DNA from: Azolla caroliniana
Lineage: Eukaryota; Polypodiophyta
Assembly (NCBI GenBank): GCA_043228905.1
Contig: JBHGNT010000010.1
Coordinates: forward strand, 7,626,001 to 7,690,000
DNA: 64,000 nucleotides
Direction: 5' to 3'
In this document: positions 32,347 through 43,729 of the stretch, piece after piece
Numbering within the stretch: the stretch's first letter is position 1
Layout of the letters: the number at the start of each line of letters is the position of its first letter
Translations under genes and position numbers: made by a program
The notes under the pieces: model-generated
The model's input: the letters and a program-made list of their open reading frames with translations, nothing else
Told to the model about the DNA's origin: nothing
Databases searched by the model: none

Positions 32347-32433
32347 AACAAAAGCACGATAAACTGCGGAATAACAATTGTGTTGTGTCCTAGCGACTAA
32401 ACCCTAAAACACAATGGGTCTTGTGAGTCCCTT

Positions 32434-35048
32434 TCACGGTTTTACAACTGTATGATTTATTCCTATCCACCTCATTAGCACGAACCTCAATAAACTATTC
32501 TTACCATCATTTGACATCTTCCATGTGAGCCACTCCACAACATTGTGTGCATTTTGTAGCTTAGCACCTTTATTATCCAATTGCTCCGATGTAAGAGCAC
32601 ACTTGATCACAGCCCCCGTGCCATCGTGCTCTCCCTTTCCATGTTCAGACCCGAAGTAGTTCCATTGCATCCTAATGTTTGTCAATGAGAAGTATCTGGG
32701 TGTTTTGCATGACAGTTAGCCAACAAACATAATTAATTGCATGACTTAAACCATAATTATTACTTATACATGAGTGAACAATACTAATATTTGAACCAAT
32801 ACAAATGAACAAGACAGGATAACACTAAGTTATTGATTAGTACTAATGCACGAGAGAGGATAATACTAAGTTGGAAATTAAAACTAACAAACGAGAAAGG
32901 GAAGTGGTAAGTTATTAATTAGTACTGATGCACGAGAAAGGATGGTACTAAGTTGGAAATTAGTACTAACAAACAAGAGAGGGGAGTGGTAAGTTACTAA
33001 TCAATACTAATGCATGAGAGAGAACAACCATAAGTTATAAGTTGGTCGTAATGTACAGAGTTGGAGAGTACTAAGTTATTAATTAGTACTAATGCATGAC
33101 AAAGGACAGTCCTAAGTTATAAGTTGGTCTTAATGAGCAAAGTTGGATAGTTCTAAGTTTGTAATTAGTACTAATGCATGATAGCGGACAGTTCATAGTA
33201 CTAAGTTGGTCTTAATGAACAAAGTAGGACAGTACTAAGTTAATGGATAGTACTAAGTTAAAAATTAGTATTAATTAGTTTACTTAACATTGTTATTACC
33301 ATAATCAGTACTAGTGAATCTAGGTGCAAGTCATTTAGTATTTTATACAAACATTTCTAAGTACTATGGAGTATTACCAAAATAGACTTCCATTTATAAG
33401 TACCAAACATATGGATTATTTCCTCACCTTGCAATGAAGTAGAAGGACTGGGCCGTCTTAAATTGCGAGGCATCACCATTAGACCAAACCCAATGCCCAT
33501 TAAAGTTAACATCCAATGACAATAAATCTGCATGGTGAAGCTTAAAACAATGTTGAAGAAATAGTGTATCGTGCTTTTTATCATCTAAAATGTAGAATAT
33601 TGATTTCTTATGTAACTCACCGTCTTTTCTCCAATAGCAAATATGTACAAGTATTGTACATTGGTCATTATACCAATGCATTGATTGAACCTCATTTTGA
33701 ACTTTAAACGTACAGTTCTCTGCAAAGTCAATAACGGATACTATAACATCTGGTGGTAAGTTATTTATACATTCCTTGAACTGTGAATTTTGCCAATAAC
33801 TCGTAAAGTTATGTGGAATGAACTCCTCGAGTTGGTTCTTAAACTCTGAGACAAGGGTAGCAGCACATGTCTCCTTATATACTTCCTTGATATGCTTACT
33901 AACAACACCCTTGCCTATATTTTCTGTCACATACTCTAAATATTTCCATTTCACAATATGACAGTTATCTACATCAAGCTCTTGTCTACAAAATGGAGGT
34001 GGTGGGCAAACTTTACATGTTCTTAGAAGACATGTACAATTATGCCACTCAGATGATGGTTTTTTTTCACAAACAAAAGACCTCCATATCTCAGAAACCG
34101 ATGCGTAAGTCATGTTTCGTGCATTACATCTATTATCACTCCCATTTGGTCTACATACCTCACAAGTGCAAATACACCCATCCCCATGTCCATTTTAATG
34201 TGGTACACAACAACAACATGTGTTCCTCTCTTTTAACTTTCTAACAAAAAATGGTTTCAAACCTTGGAACTTGTGAAATCCAAGATTGATGTTAGGATGT
34301 TGGTCTTTGAAGTTCATGAACAATTCTGCCTACATCACTCAATAAATAACAAATGTTAATAGAATTCTTTAGTACAAAAAAATATTTAGAAACAAATAGA
34401 TAAAAACAAAGGAATTACCTCAGTCATCTCCAAGAAGTGTCTTGGGTGAATCTGGTACCTGCACCAACTTATACGTTGTCTACATACATCTTTTTTATTC
34501 GGTGAGACATGAGTGGTTTTTGTCCAAAAGGAATCCACTTTCTCAACAATCTCTTGAGAAAAGGCATCACATCATCGTCTATGGCCTAACCTCAACTAGT
34601 TAAATTGATTTGACTGTATATTTGTCCAATGCTTCCTCAAGTTTCTTCTTAGGATACCAAGGGCTAAGGCAACTTTAGTATCACTAATTTTTTTTTTGGT
34701 TGTACCATTTACAACCATCTAAAGGGCTGCTCTTTTTGCACCAAGCTTATCTATGCTCTCTACCCCTTTCACTAAGTGTAGCGATGACTTCATAGACTCT
34801 ACAATCTCCTCTGAAACACATTGGTCCCTAATCTTAATATTTTCCATGCACTCATTCAAAAGTTGATGGTGTAACACTCTAGAGATAATATCCCTACGGT
34901 CTTCCTTGGTAAATCTCTCAATTACTTCTAGTGAATAACGAACTATGTGAAGAACCACCCGTCTCTTGCTCCTCTCAGACATAGATTTGCTACATGACAA
35001 CTCACTCTCCTTGACATCTACCATTGCCACTCTCATGTATTCCAGCAC
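32434..35048 (-). pseudogene. T1 transposase-like gene: DFAEN / SNGxxxQFK / HGKG family, spliced, decayed
   Basis: Three exons can be joined by eye: 35048-34419, 34329-33428 and 32695-32434. The 89-bp and 732-bp introns (34418-34330, 33427-32696) have GT and AG ends; phases match (0 and 2), giving 598 codons. Conserved blocks in order: LGILRRNLRKHW; NPNI-type FKDQHPNINLGFHKFQGLKP; a Cys-rich segment (CCCCVPH, CICTCEVC); VIVSVIDFAENC; MHWYNDQCTI; KKHDTLFLQH; VWSNGDASQFK; and across the second splice WNYFGSEHGKGEHDGTGA. From memory these recur in uncharacterised eukaryotic proteins with an RNase H-like look, which suggests a DDE transposase; no search was run. Stops at 34719-34721, 34596-34598, 34572-34574 and 34195-34197 show decay. 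An acceptor (ATTAG) at 35049-35050 indicates further 5-prime exons beyond copia-2. Confidence 0.72.
32696..33427 (-). repeat. Intron of the transposase-like gene with short tandem repeats
   Basis: Donor AAG|GTGAGG and acceptor CCCAG|A. Between 32800 and 33290 it is made of degenerate repeats alternating TAGTACTAATGCA and AGTACTAAGTTGG, the same AGTACTAA word as the array at 18437-19186. Confidence 0.7.
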
Positions 35049-35076
35049 CTAATTTCTTGTTATTTCAGTACTTCAT

Positions 35077-35521
35077 TGTTAAGTATTAGGTAAGTAATTA
35101 AGCAAGGGTTAATTAGTACCTAATTATGTGATTAGTTGATAAGTGGAAGATTATGTGATATGTCTGTGTATGTGTGTGAGAGGAAGATATATATATATAT
35201 ATACACTTATGAACAACACAAGATGGGGGATGAGTAACTATATTAAATTAGGTTTATCATCATCAAATACAAAAATACCCAAAATGAGGTATATATACAT
35301 CTCATGTGCAAAGGTGCACATGTGTGAGTAGAATATAGCTACTAATGTGTAAGTCCTATATTAAATGTACTTAGGAGTGGAGGATCTAGAATATCCCACT
35401 TAAGTACAAGGTCCTATTTAAGGCTTTATAGTCAACACTTCTAACTAGATTTTATCTAGGTAACTACGAAGTTACATCATTGACTAACTAACTAAACTAA
35501 GTTGAGCTTGATCTCTCAACG
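35077..35521 (-). repeat. Copia-2 3-prime LTR
   Basis: Plus strand reads TGTTAAGTATTAGG...CTCTCAACG; the terminal base differs from the CTCTCAACA of copia-1. The GA microsatellite is replaced by a short TATATA repeat at 35190-35202. A purine tract (minus strand AGTTTGAGGGGGCA) adjoins at 35522-35535. Confidence 0.88.
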
Positions 35522-35849
35522 TGCCCCCTCAAACTCAAGTGTGAGGCGTCTTACATCCAGCATTGTTTTTAGTGTTGTCCGGCTTTCGATGTCGGCTTCT
35601 GTGCAGCTTCCATACGGCCTTCGACTTTCTTCGCCGTGGCAATCTCGGGTCCTCCCCCTCAAGCCGGTGACAAAGACTTGTAGTGTGTGGGCGAAGGCCG
35701 ACTACTTTCACCCATCATGGGTGACGAGTCGCTTTGGTGGAGCTCTTGGGCTCTTGTTCGGCCGCTACCTTCATCGCGAAGGCATAAAGATGGGCCATAT
35801 ACTCGTTGTAGCCGAGCCGCGTGACGGGGTTCTTAGCTCTAGATGAGCG
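35522..35849 (-). other. Copia-2 tail with RT/RNase H deletion junction
   Basis: On the minus strand the linker peptide YNEYMAHLYAFAMKVAAEQE and EPKSSTKAT is followed directly by unrelated sequence and the purine tract. The matching part of copia-1 (1-180) has the same junction. Confidence 0.7.
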
Positions 35850-37361
35850 TCAAAGTTTTTCGCTCGCCAATGTGAGCGCCTTCTTTACTCCGGGTATCTG
35901 CTTGATGGGTACACCGAAATCACTATCTAATGAGGGAGCCAATCCATCCGAATCATTGTCATCGGGGTGATCGACTTCGTATTCGGGCATCTTATCTTTG
36001 CCTTTCTCCAAGTTCGTACTGGGCCGCGACGTGCTTGGGTCGCGTGGGGGCTCTTGTGGCCCACTAGGCTTTACCATGATCGGACTTTCTTCGAACATGT
36101 GTTCGAAGCGATCTCCATCTTCTACCTCTTGTTCGGCGGATTTCGGGTCGAGCGCAGTCGAGGTCGAAGTTGTCTTTGGTGCGTACCAGGATGCGGACTC
36201 GTCGAAGACTACGTCTCGACTTACCCAAAACACTCGGGTAGAAGGGTTGTAGCACTTGTACGCCTTCTTCTCGAACAAGTATTCTATGAGGATACATTCC
36301 TCCGACTTTGCGTCGGGCTTCGGTCATTGTTCGTTCGGGATGCGTACATTCGCAATGCTTCTCAACACCTTGAGGTGCGACAGGATCAGCTTCCTTTCGA
36401 CGAGGAGCTCGTATGGATTTAGCTCATGGACTCAATTGGTGGTGCACCGGTTCATAAGATAGACGGACGTGGATGCCGCTTCGGCCCAATAGAAGTTCGG
36501 CATGTGCCTCTCATGCATGATGGCGCGTGCTACCTCAAGTATTTGCCGATTCTTCCTTTGAGCTACTCCATTTTTTTGGGGTGTGTGTCAGCACGAGATT
36601 TCTCTCCAAATGCCTTCACTTTGGAGGCAGGAGGTGAATTCGTCGGAGAAGTACTCCTTTCCTCCATCCTATCGTAGGCATCGAATGTGCCAACCGGTCT
36701 CCTTTTTGACTTGCCTCTTGAGCTTTTGGAAGTGGGAGAGCACTTCACTTTTCTTCTTCATCGGGTAGATCCACACGTAGCGTGAGTAGTCGTCGATGAA
36801 GGTTATGTAGTAACAGCATCCGCCGATCGTCGGCGTTTGAGCCGGTCCCCATACATCCGAGTGTATGACATCGAGGAGGCCTTTGATTGCGTAGCTCTCC
36901 TTCGGGAATGAGAGTTGATGTTGTTTGCCGAGTTGACACGCTTCGCATACTCGGTCGACTCGTTTCGACTCGAATGTCGGAAGTTCAATGACGACTCCCT
37001 TTGTTTGCATAGCTCGCAGCCGTTGGAGGTTGATGTGGCCGATTCTTTTGTGACACAACTCGATGTTCATCTCGTTTTTGAGACCTTTAGCACACATTGC
37101 CGATTTCACCTCGTTCAAATCGAGGATGAACATTCGGCCTTCTCTCCGCCCCTTAGCTATGACTCGACCATCTTTCTTGATGAAGCATCCTTCTTTGTTG
37201 AAGCGGACTTGCATGCCTTGCTCCAAGATTTGGCCGACTGAGACCAAATTCTTCGTTATTGTGGGCACGTGCAAGACATTCTTGATGCAAGTTTGCTTGC
37301 CTTCTTTTCCGAATGGGACATTGCCGATGTGCCGAATGGGGTGTGTGGTATCGTCTCCCAT
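35850..37361 (-). pseudogene. Copia-2 integrase, broken
   Basis: Single frame with several stops, including one at 36669-36671. It has the zinc region HKRIGH and CEACQ, which is intact here, first Asp HSDVWGP and FIDDYSRYVWIYP; the stop falls within the second-Asp block (HIRCLR then DGGKEY). The C-terminal linker has KKAYKCYNPSTR, VVFDESASWYAP and an acidic stretch (EVDHPDDNDSDG), ending PGVKKALTLASEKL. It is closely similar to copia-1 168-1574. No RT follows. Confidence 0.85.
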
Positions 37362-37376
37362 CTCTATGAAGCGGGG

Positions 37377-38474
37377 TCAATCCGGCGTTCGTAAATCACA
37401 ACACCACTCTTCGTGAGATGTCATGTGATGTGAGGCGCTGGAGTCGACGAACCACACGTCTTCCGAGTTGGAGATGCTTGCGGAGTTGGAGGCCGTCATA
37501 GAGTTCGCTCTATGCCTCATTATGAACATTTCGCCACGATCACCGTAGTCGGAATTCGATGCGTGATTCATGAACATTCCGCAACGATTGTTGTAGTCAG
37601 AGTTCGATGTGTAGTTTGTGAGTTGTCGACTTGTTGAAGCCGACTCACTTCTCTTTTTCCGACACTCTTCCTCGTAGTGGCCGACTTTGCCGCAATAATT
37701 GCAACTTACGGGCCTCGGATACCGACCGTGTTTGCCGTGGAAACTCCCCCTTCTTCCAAAGGTTCCTCGATGGCTTCCATGAAGGTTTGAGTTCCCTTCA
37801 TGTGATGGGTTGAATTGACCTCTTTTACCGCTGTAACCTCGTCCTCGACCACCACCGGAATTCGAGAAGAACATTTGTCTTTCCGATGTTCTGGTTTTGG
37901 TTTGGACGTTGTTCTCTTCAACCATTGGCATTGATTGAAGGTCAAAGAACAAGGGGGGGTTTTCCCTCGCCAAGATTGTTGTCCTCAACGAGTCGAATCG
38001 TTGTGAGAGGCCGCCCAAGCATACTTGAACCATCTCGTCTTCGTCGATGTTTATTTTGATGGAGCCAAGCGAGTCGCAAATGCTCTTGATCTTGGCCGTG
38101 TAGTTCGACACGGACATGTCTTTTTGCCAAATGTTATTCAACTCTTGCCGGAGTTGAAGTTTGCGGGCGGTCGTGTTGGCGGCGAACATTTTCTATAAGT
38201 TCTCCCACGCCTCTTTAGGCATCTTGGCGTCTCGAATGTGGCTAAGCATATGGTCGTGGACACATGTTGCCAAGCAATACATTACCCGACTCGCTCCTTG
38301 CTCCCACGTTGGGTAGTTGGTGTTTGTGTTGTCGAGCTTGTTCTCGAGTGCGCCGTTGATGTAGCTCCAATACCCTTGGCCGACGAGGTATTGGGTCATC
38401 TTGTACTCCCAAAATGAATAATTGCTCCGGTCTAGTTTTTCACTAGGGAGCCAACTACCCATTTGTGTGTTCAT
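37377..38474 (-). pseudogene. Copia-2 Gag and protease start
   Basis: ATG 38474 (MNTQMGSWLPSEKLDRSNYS), an internal ATG at 38462 matching the copia-1 start. One TAG (38193-38195) interrupts it at ENL*KMFAANT, where copia-1 has Lys. UBN2-type core LVGQGYWSYINGALENK, then LNNIWQKDMSVSNYTAKIKS. Intact zinc knuckle CNYCGKVGHYEEEC. The protease site is FVDSSASHHM: Ser replaces the Gly of D-S-G, which should abolish activity. Confidence 0.85.
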
Positions 38475-38630
38475 TTTGTTGTTGTGTCTTCCTTTTTGTC
38501 TCTTCTTCCTTCTGTCTCGTAGATGTGCTACGTGGCGGCACTACGGTAGCGGTTGGCCGTAATTTGTCGTCGTCGTTTCGAATACACAATCACGAAGAGT
38601 CAGGTGGGCTTAGTGGATATGCTAAAGCAC

Positions 38631-38644
38631 ACGCTCTGATACCA
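38631..38644 (-). promoter_or_regulatory. Copia-2 primer binding site
   Basis: Minus strand TGGTATCAGAGCGT next to the LTR end, as in copia-1. Confidence 0.9.
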
Positions 38645-38979
38645 TGTTAAGAATTAGGTAAGTAATTAAGCAATGATTAATTAGTACCTAATTATGTGAT
38701 TAGTTGATAAGTGGAAGATTATGTGATATATGTGTGTATGTGTGTGAGAGGAAGAGAGAGAGAGAGAGAAAGAGATACACTTATGAACAACACAAGATGA
38801 GGGATGAGTAAGTATATTAAATTAACATTATCATCATCATCATCAAATACAAAAATACCCACAATGAGGTATATATACATCTCATGTGCAAAGGTGCACA
38901 TGTGTGAGTAGAATATAGGTACTAATGTGTAAGTCCTATATTAAATGTACTTAGGAGTGGAGGATCTAGAATATTCCAC
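38645..38979 (-). repeat. Copia-2 5-prime LTR, first piece
   Basis: Matches 9495-9830 of copia-1. It is interrupted by G2 after TCCAC (38975-38979). The LTR resumes at 57780 with CTCAC then TTAAGTAC, as in the uninterrupted copia-1 LTR. Confidence 0.9.
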
Positions 38980-39438
38980 TGTTGTTCGGTCGACAATTGC
39001 TATTTTGCCAACACAATATAAGACGAACGTTTGTCTCGAACGTTCTATCAAGAAGTTGTGGTTAGATGAATAGATATGAATTAGCTGTAAACTTATCGGT
39101 GATAACAGACCCCGAGATCGTGACTTATGCAATATAGCTTAGACAGAAATAAACAGATGACAAGAAGTAATCCATACACAGAGATTTCCTAAACAAACTT
39201 TATATTCCTAAATACAACGATAGATTTTTACAATGCCTTCGGTTCCTTTTATAGGTAAACCCGAAGGTCTTTTCTCATCAAGAAATCCTACTGCTTATAC
39301 TTAACAAGAATTACCAAAACTTCATAACTAACTATGTCCTATTCGGCTATTTGCTGAGTCATCAATCTGAACTATCGATTCGCCTCCGACTCCGAATATC
39401 TTTCCGATACCGACACATTCATACTTGACCGGGTAACA
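38980..39438 (-). repeat. G2 3-prime LTR (459 bp)
   Basis: Minus strand TGTTACCCGG...CGAACAACA. A CCTATAAAAGG TATA box lies on the minus strand near 39247-39257. Confidence 0.92.
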
Positions 39439-41426
39439 CTTGGCACGCCCATGGGCCAGGACGTTGTCCGGCGAACCCACAAGACCCCTTTACTCCTGCT
39501 GCTTTGAGGAATGATCTTCCTCCATCTCCAAATCCTCGTCTGCGTCGTCCTTTAAAATGTCGAATAATGAGGGTTTTGCCTCTGTGTTGCGATGCCTTCC
39601 TCGTTTTCTTCTTCATCTTCGATATCCTCCCCGTTGTTGTTTTCTTGTCAGGTTCCTTCCATCGATGGGCTTGGCTCCGCTTCTATTCCTGCTTCCGGTG
39701 CCCCGAGTCCAGGTGTTTTGGTAATTCTTTAGGCTTTGATATTGTCTATCTCGACGGATGTCTCGACATCATGCTTGTCGAATTCCTACATGATTTTGTT
39801 AATTTCTTCTTTAAAATAAGCCGCCATGTCGTATAGGTCCTTAGCAATATCTTCCTGAACTGTGGTCACTGCTTCTTCCGACATCTTGAGGAAGCCCTTG
39901 CCCTAAACTTTCCAATTTTCTCTGTCGGCTCTTAATAGCTGAAGCTCTGCGGCTTGTGCCGACCATGTTTGCCAACCCTTCTCCAGTGATTCATTGACCA
40001 ATTTTAGGGTGTTAATTCGGTGACGTCTAATGATCGCTTGAACCCTGTCCTGAGCCATTCTAGCCTCAAACTATGTTGTTGCCAATGTTTTCCGTAAATC
40101 AATTATTACCACATTGGTCTGCCCTTCTGCCTGCATCAGTTTAGCTTGTGCCACTAAGAGGTCAAGTTGTCGTTTCTCAGAGACTATTTGAATTTCTGCA
40201 CATTGGTTTTCTAGCTTCGCTTTCTCTTCATTCCAGTTGTTTTGCTGTTGAATAATTTTTTCGTTGATTTCGTCTATTAGTTTGTCTTTACCCGCCAACT
40301 GTGTTGTAAAACAAGTCTCTTGGCTTTTGACATACTCTTCCAGTTCCTCGACTTGTTGCCTTGTAGTCTCTTGTTGTTGGGCTAACTATTGGCGTAAATC
40401 TTGTATTACATTATCCTTTTCCCCTAAACATCTGTTGGCCATCGTTTTTGTCGACTGTAATCGAACCTCCATTTCCCTAAATCGGTCCCCAGTCTCTTTT
40501 GCCTTAATTTCTGCCTCCCTTCGTGCTTGTTCAGCTTGGTACAACCTCTTTTGTAATTCCGAATCCGTCTCCAAAGGTTGTCTTTGTGACTCTGGATGGA
40601 CTATCTGTTCTCTCGCTTTTCCTAGAGCCACCTATTCTTCTTGCAGTTTATTTTTCAATTGCTGATTTTTTGCCTGCATTCGTTTATATTGTGCATTAAG
40701 CACATCTGCAGCTGTTGTAGCCTGTTTGTATAATTCGGCCATATCTACAGCTCTACAGTCGGAAATAATACCGATAACCAGCGAGCAAAATTTGGCTTCA
40801 TTGGTTTTCCTTTCCGAACTCTGTTTAGTTGCTCTCTCAGAGCATCTGCCTACAGTAGCCCCCAATCGAAAGCTTCGCCTTCATAAGCGGCGATAATAAA
40901 TTTGGTCCTCTTTTTGGGCATACAGTAGAATTTGGGATTAACAAACCCTACTTCCAATAAAAATTTTGCAACTTCATGAAAAAACACATCCCTACCTCCT
41001 TGTGTTTGATACGCTTTGGGAGAGGACGAATATTCACCGAAATAGGACCGCAAAACATCCTCTTTGACCTTGTTGACAGCGTCGAACCCACCTCTTGGCA
41101 TCTCCAACACGACCCATCCCTTCTTATTCGTGATCGTCGAAACATCGATTTCTGCCAACAAAGCTTCCGCGTTCGGGTGCGGCTCTGTTTCTGCGACTTT
41201 AAAAAATACTTGTTTTATTGTGAACGAGCCAGCGGCGCAAGTTGTCAGATACGACAATCGGCATGTTGTCGTCGTCGATGAACAGATCGTCACTCAGTGA
41301 GGGCTGTGAGAACTGTTGTGGGCTATGGCGAGAAAAATCAGAAAACCTGTGAACTCGAATGCGTTTCTGCTTCTGTGGAGAAATAGTCATTACAGAAATA
41401 GGTTTTAAGAGATGAATTTTTTGCAT
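39419..41426 (-). pseudogene. G2 accessory ORF downstream of pol
   Basis: Starts MQKIHLLKPISVM at 41426, then changes frame at about 41290. The N-terminal domain has LRSYFGEYSSSPKAYQTQGG, FLLEVGFVNPKF and KFIIAAYEGEAFDW, clearly related to the G1 and G3 proteins. The coiled-coil part follows: YKRMQAKNQQLKNKLQEE, RREAEIKAKETGDRFREMEV and INEKIIQQQNNWNEEKAKLE. The last open stretch ends ACQVLPGQV inside the LTR. Divergence from G1 and G3 is greater here, so the shared N-terminal motifs point to real conservation. No signal peptide or membrane segment is seen. Confidence 0.72.
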
Positions 41427-41884
41427 GATGCCTAGGGAATAAAAGTACTATTAATGCTGTAATGACTAGGCGTACTAGTGGAGTGATGGCTAGAAATAGT
41501 AATAATGACTAATAGAAATACGCCTCCACCACTTTTACTTATAATCTTTTGAAATTACTCCAAGAATCTCTTCGTGAGAGTTAGTTATGATTTGGCAAGA
41601 AAATATTCTATAGTTAGTTAGTTATTTTATTTTATTTTACTTTTCTTCCGATTCATCTTTGAATGGATTTTCCGGCATATGTCCACGATATGGTTTAAGC
41701 CGAAAACCATTGACCCATTTCGGTAAAATATCACCTAATAGAGTTCCCAGTTGATATGTACTTTACTGTTCACAATCCAAACTGGTCCCGCCCATCTATA
41801 CCGAAGTTTTCCTGGCATTGCCCCCATCTTGGTCTGGAAAACTAGTACCGGTTTCCCGATTCCGAATTGCGATTCGGTTTTCCG

Positions 41885-42492
41885 TCAATGTCGATTTACA
41901 AATGCCTTGGTTTGCCTTTGCTTGTGCTCTAAAGCTGACATAGCTTGTAGTCGGTCTTCTTCTAACAGTAATAAAGATTCCTTCCGAATTTGCTCTGATT
42001 GTAGTTCATTTAATTTTTCAATTGCTTGTATTCGGAGTGTCAGAATCTGGAATTTGATTGGCATCACTGCTTCCAATCCAAAAGCCATTCGGAAGGGTGT
42101 TGATTTGATAAATGTTTTGTACGACGTGCGATATGCCCATAAAGCACTATGCAACTTTTGATCCCAGTCCGTACGATTCTCATTTACTATCTTTTTGAGT
42201 ATCGTCTGGAGGGTTTTGTTTGCCGACTCCGCCAATCCATTCGCTTGTGGATAGTAAGGGGTGCTTTTCTTATGAACCACTACATAGTAGGTAGACAATT
42301 CATGAACAAGTTTGTTAATGAAATGTGTACCTTGATCGCTCACTAATTCTATTGGGCAGCCGAATCGACACCATATACTTTCGTACAAAAAAATTTCTGT
42401 TGAAGTTGCCGTATTATCCCTAAGAGCTTTAACTTCTACCCACTTTGTACAATAGTCAGTAGCCACTATAATATATCTATTGCATGTTCTTA
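41885..42492 (-). pseudogene. G2 integrase, core and C-terminal part
   Basis: The core begins YIIVATDYCTKWVEVKALRD. Then PIELVSDQGTHF (second Asp) and TPYYPQANGLAESANKTLQT (catalytic Glu present), HSALWAYRTSYKT. It ends AFVNRH with a stop at 41885-41887. A degraded C-terminal domain (GKPVLVFQTKMGAMPGKLR-like) continues to about 41650. The first Asp part is at 43088-43573, separated by the insertion at 42493-43087. Confidence 0.82.
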
Positions 42493-43087
42493 CTGTTGTC
42501 GTTGTCCTGCCTTTCGGCGCCAGATCGTTGCGTGAGTCGGGTGGGAACCACTAGGGTTTTGGACTAGGAAGAGGAAGAATTTGAGACGATTATTATAAAC
42601 TTGCGAATCCCACAAGTATAATATATTTTATTAATGAGTATTTAGATAAGAATATGTATTTAGTTTGAAAGAAAGAGATTAAAAAGAACTTGTGAATCCC
42701 ACATGTATAGATTATTTCGTGAATCCCATGAATATAGTTTGTTAATTGGTGTTTTAGGAAATATATCCAATTTCCAAATAATCCACACACCCCTTACATT
42801 GTGCTCCCCCCTCCTTATGTAGTTATGAGGGAGTCTTAGCAATCCATGCTTTTTCTTCTCTAACTATAGACTCCATGCTTTTCCTATAGATAGACTATAT
42901 GCTTTATCTAAAGTGATCATGCTTTTTCTAACTTGTGTGTTTTTTATCAACTATAGCGTTCATGCACACTAGATGTGCATGCGTAGCTTTTTCTTTTAGC
43001 ATGCATTTTCTTTTAACTAAAGTTTATCGGTTATTTATTTATTCAATCGGTTATTTTATATTATTTTCACGTAGTATACGAAATACA
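42493..43087. mobile_element. Unidentified 0.6-kb insertion in the G2 integrase
   Basis: It interrupts the segment between GPFKP and YIIVATDY, which is continuous in G3 and G1. The ends are TGTTGTCGTTG and CTACGACA, so TGTCG/CGACA could be solo-LTR termini. It contains repeats of GAATCCCA(C/T) (42606-42730) and CATGCTTTTTCT (42848-42931). No ORF. A target duplication could not be fixed by eye. Confidence 0.5.
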
Positions 43088-43573
43088 CTACGACACCGGT
43101 TTGAAAGGGCCTCCAAAATCCAAACCCCATTTCTGGAAAGGTTCAAGAAGTAACACCGGTTGAAATGGCATTCGGTCCCTTTTTGTCGGTTGTCCCATAC
43201 GCTGGCATAAATCACATTTCCGACAATATTCGATCGTATCCTTCATCATTGTAGGCCACCATAACCCACTATTCCATATTTTTCGTGTTGTGGTTTCCCC
43301 AACATAGTGTCCTCCTGCAATTCCACAGTGCGATTCCCGAAGAATGACCGATTTTTCGAATTGCCGTACTTTTCTTCTCCAAATACCATCTGCTCCTTTA
43401 TGATACATAGTATCGTTCAAAAGACAAAAATTACGACTCCTTACTACCGGCCTTTTTCTTTCGTCTGTTGATAGATGTTCGGGTGGCAACCCCATTGTAA
43501 GAAAGATTGCCATTTCTGAGATCCAACCATCCTCACTTTCTTCATTTACACCTTGTGCATTTACTGCTTCCAC
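43088..43573 (-). pseudogene. G2 integrase, N-terminal part
   Basis: Linker EMAIFLTMGLPPEHLSTDER, then LLNDTMYHKGADGIW, zinc region RESHCGIAGGH and CRKCDLCQRMG, and FQKWGLDFGGPFKP (first catalytic Asp). Open over 161 codons; the stop at 43088-43090 is created by the insertion. Confidence 0.85.
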
Positions 43574-43729
43574 TCGAAAAAGCTAACCATCCGGAAAATC
43601 ATCCTTGACGCCTGTGCCTTCTTCTCCTGTCTCCAGTCGACTGAAATAATCGGCCGCTACATGCTGTTCTCCTGGCCAATGTAAAATGTCAAATTCGAAT
43701 TCTTGGAGAAGAAGAGTCCATCTTGCTAA

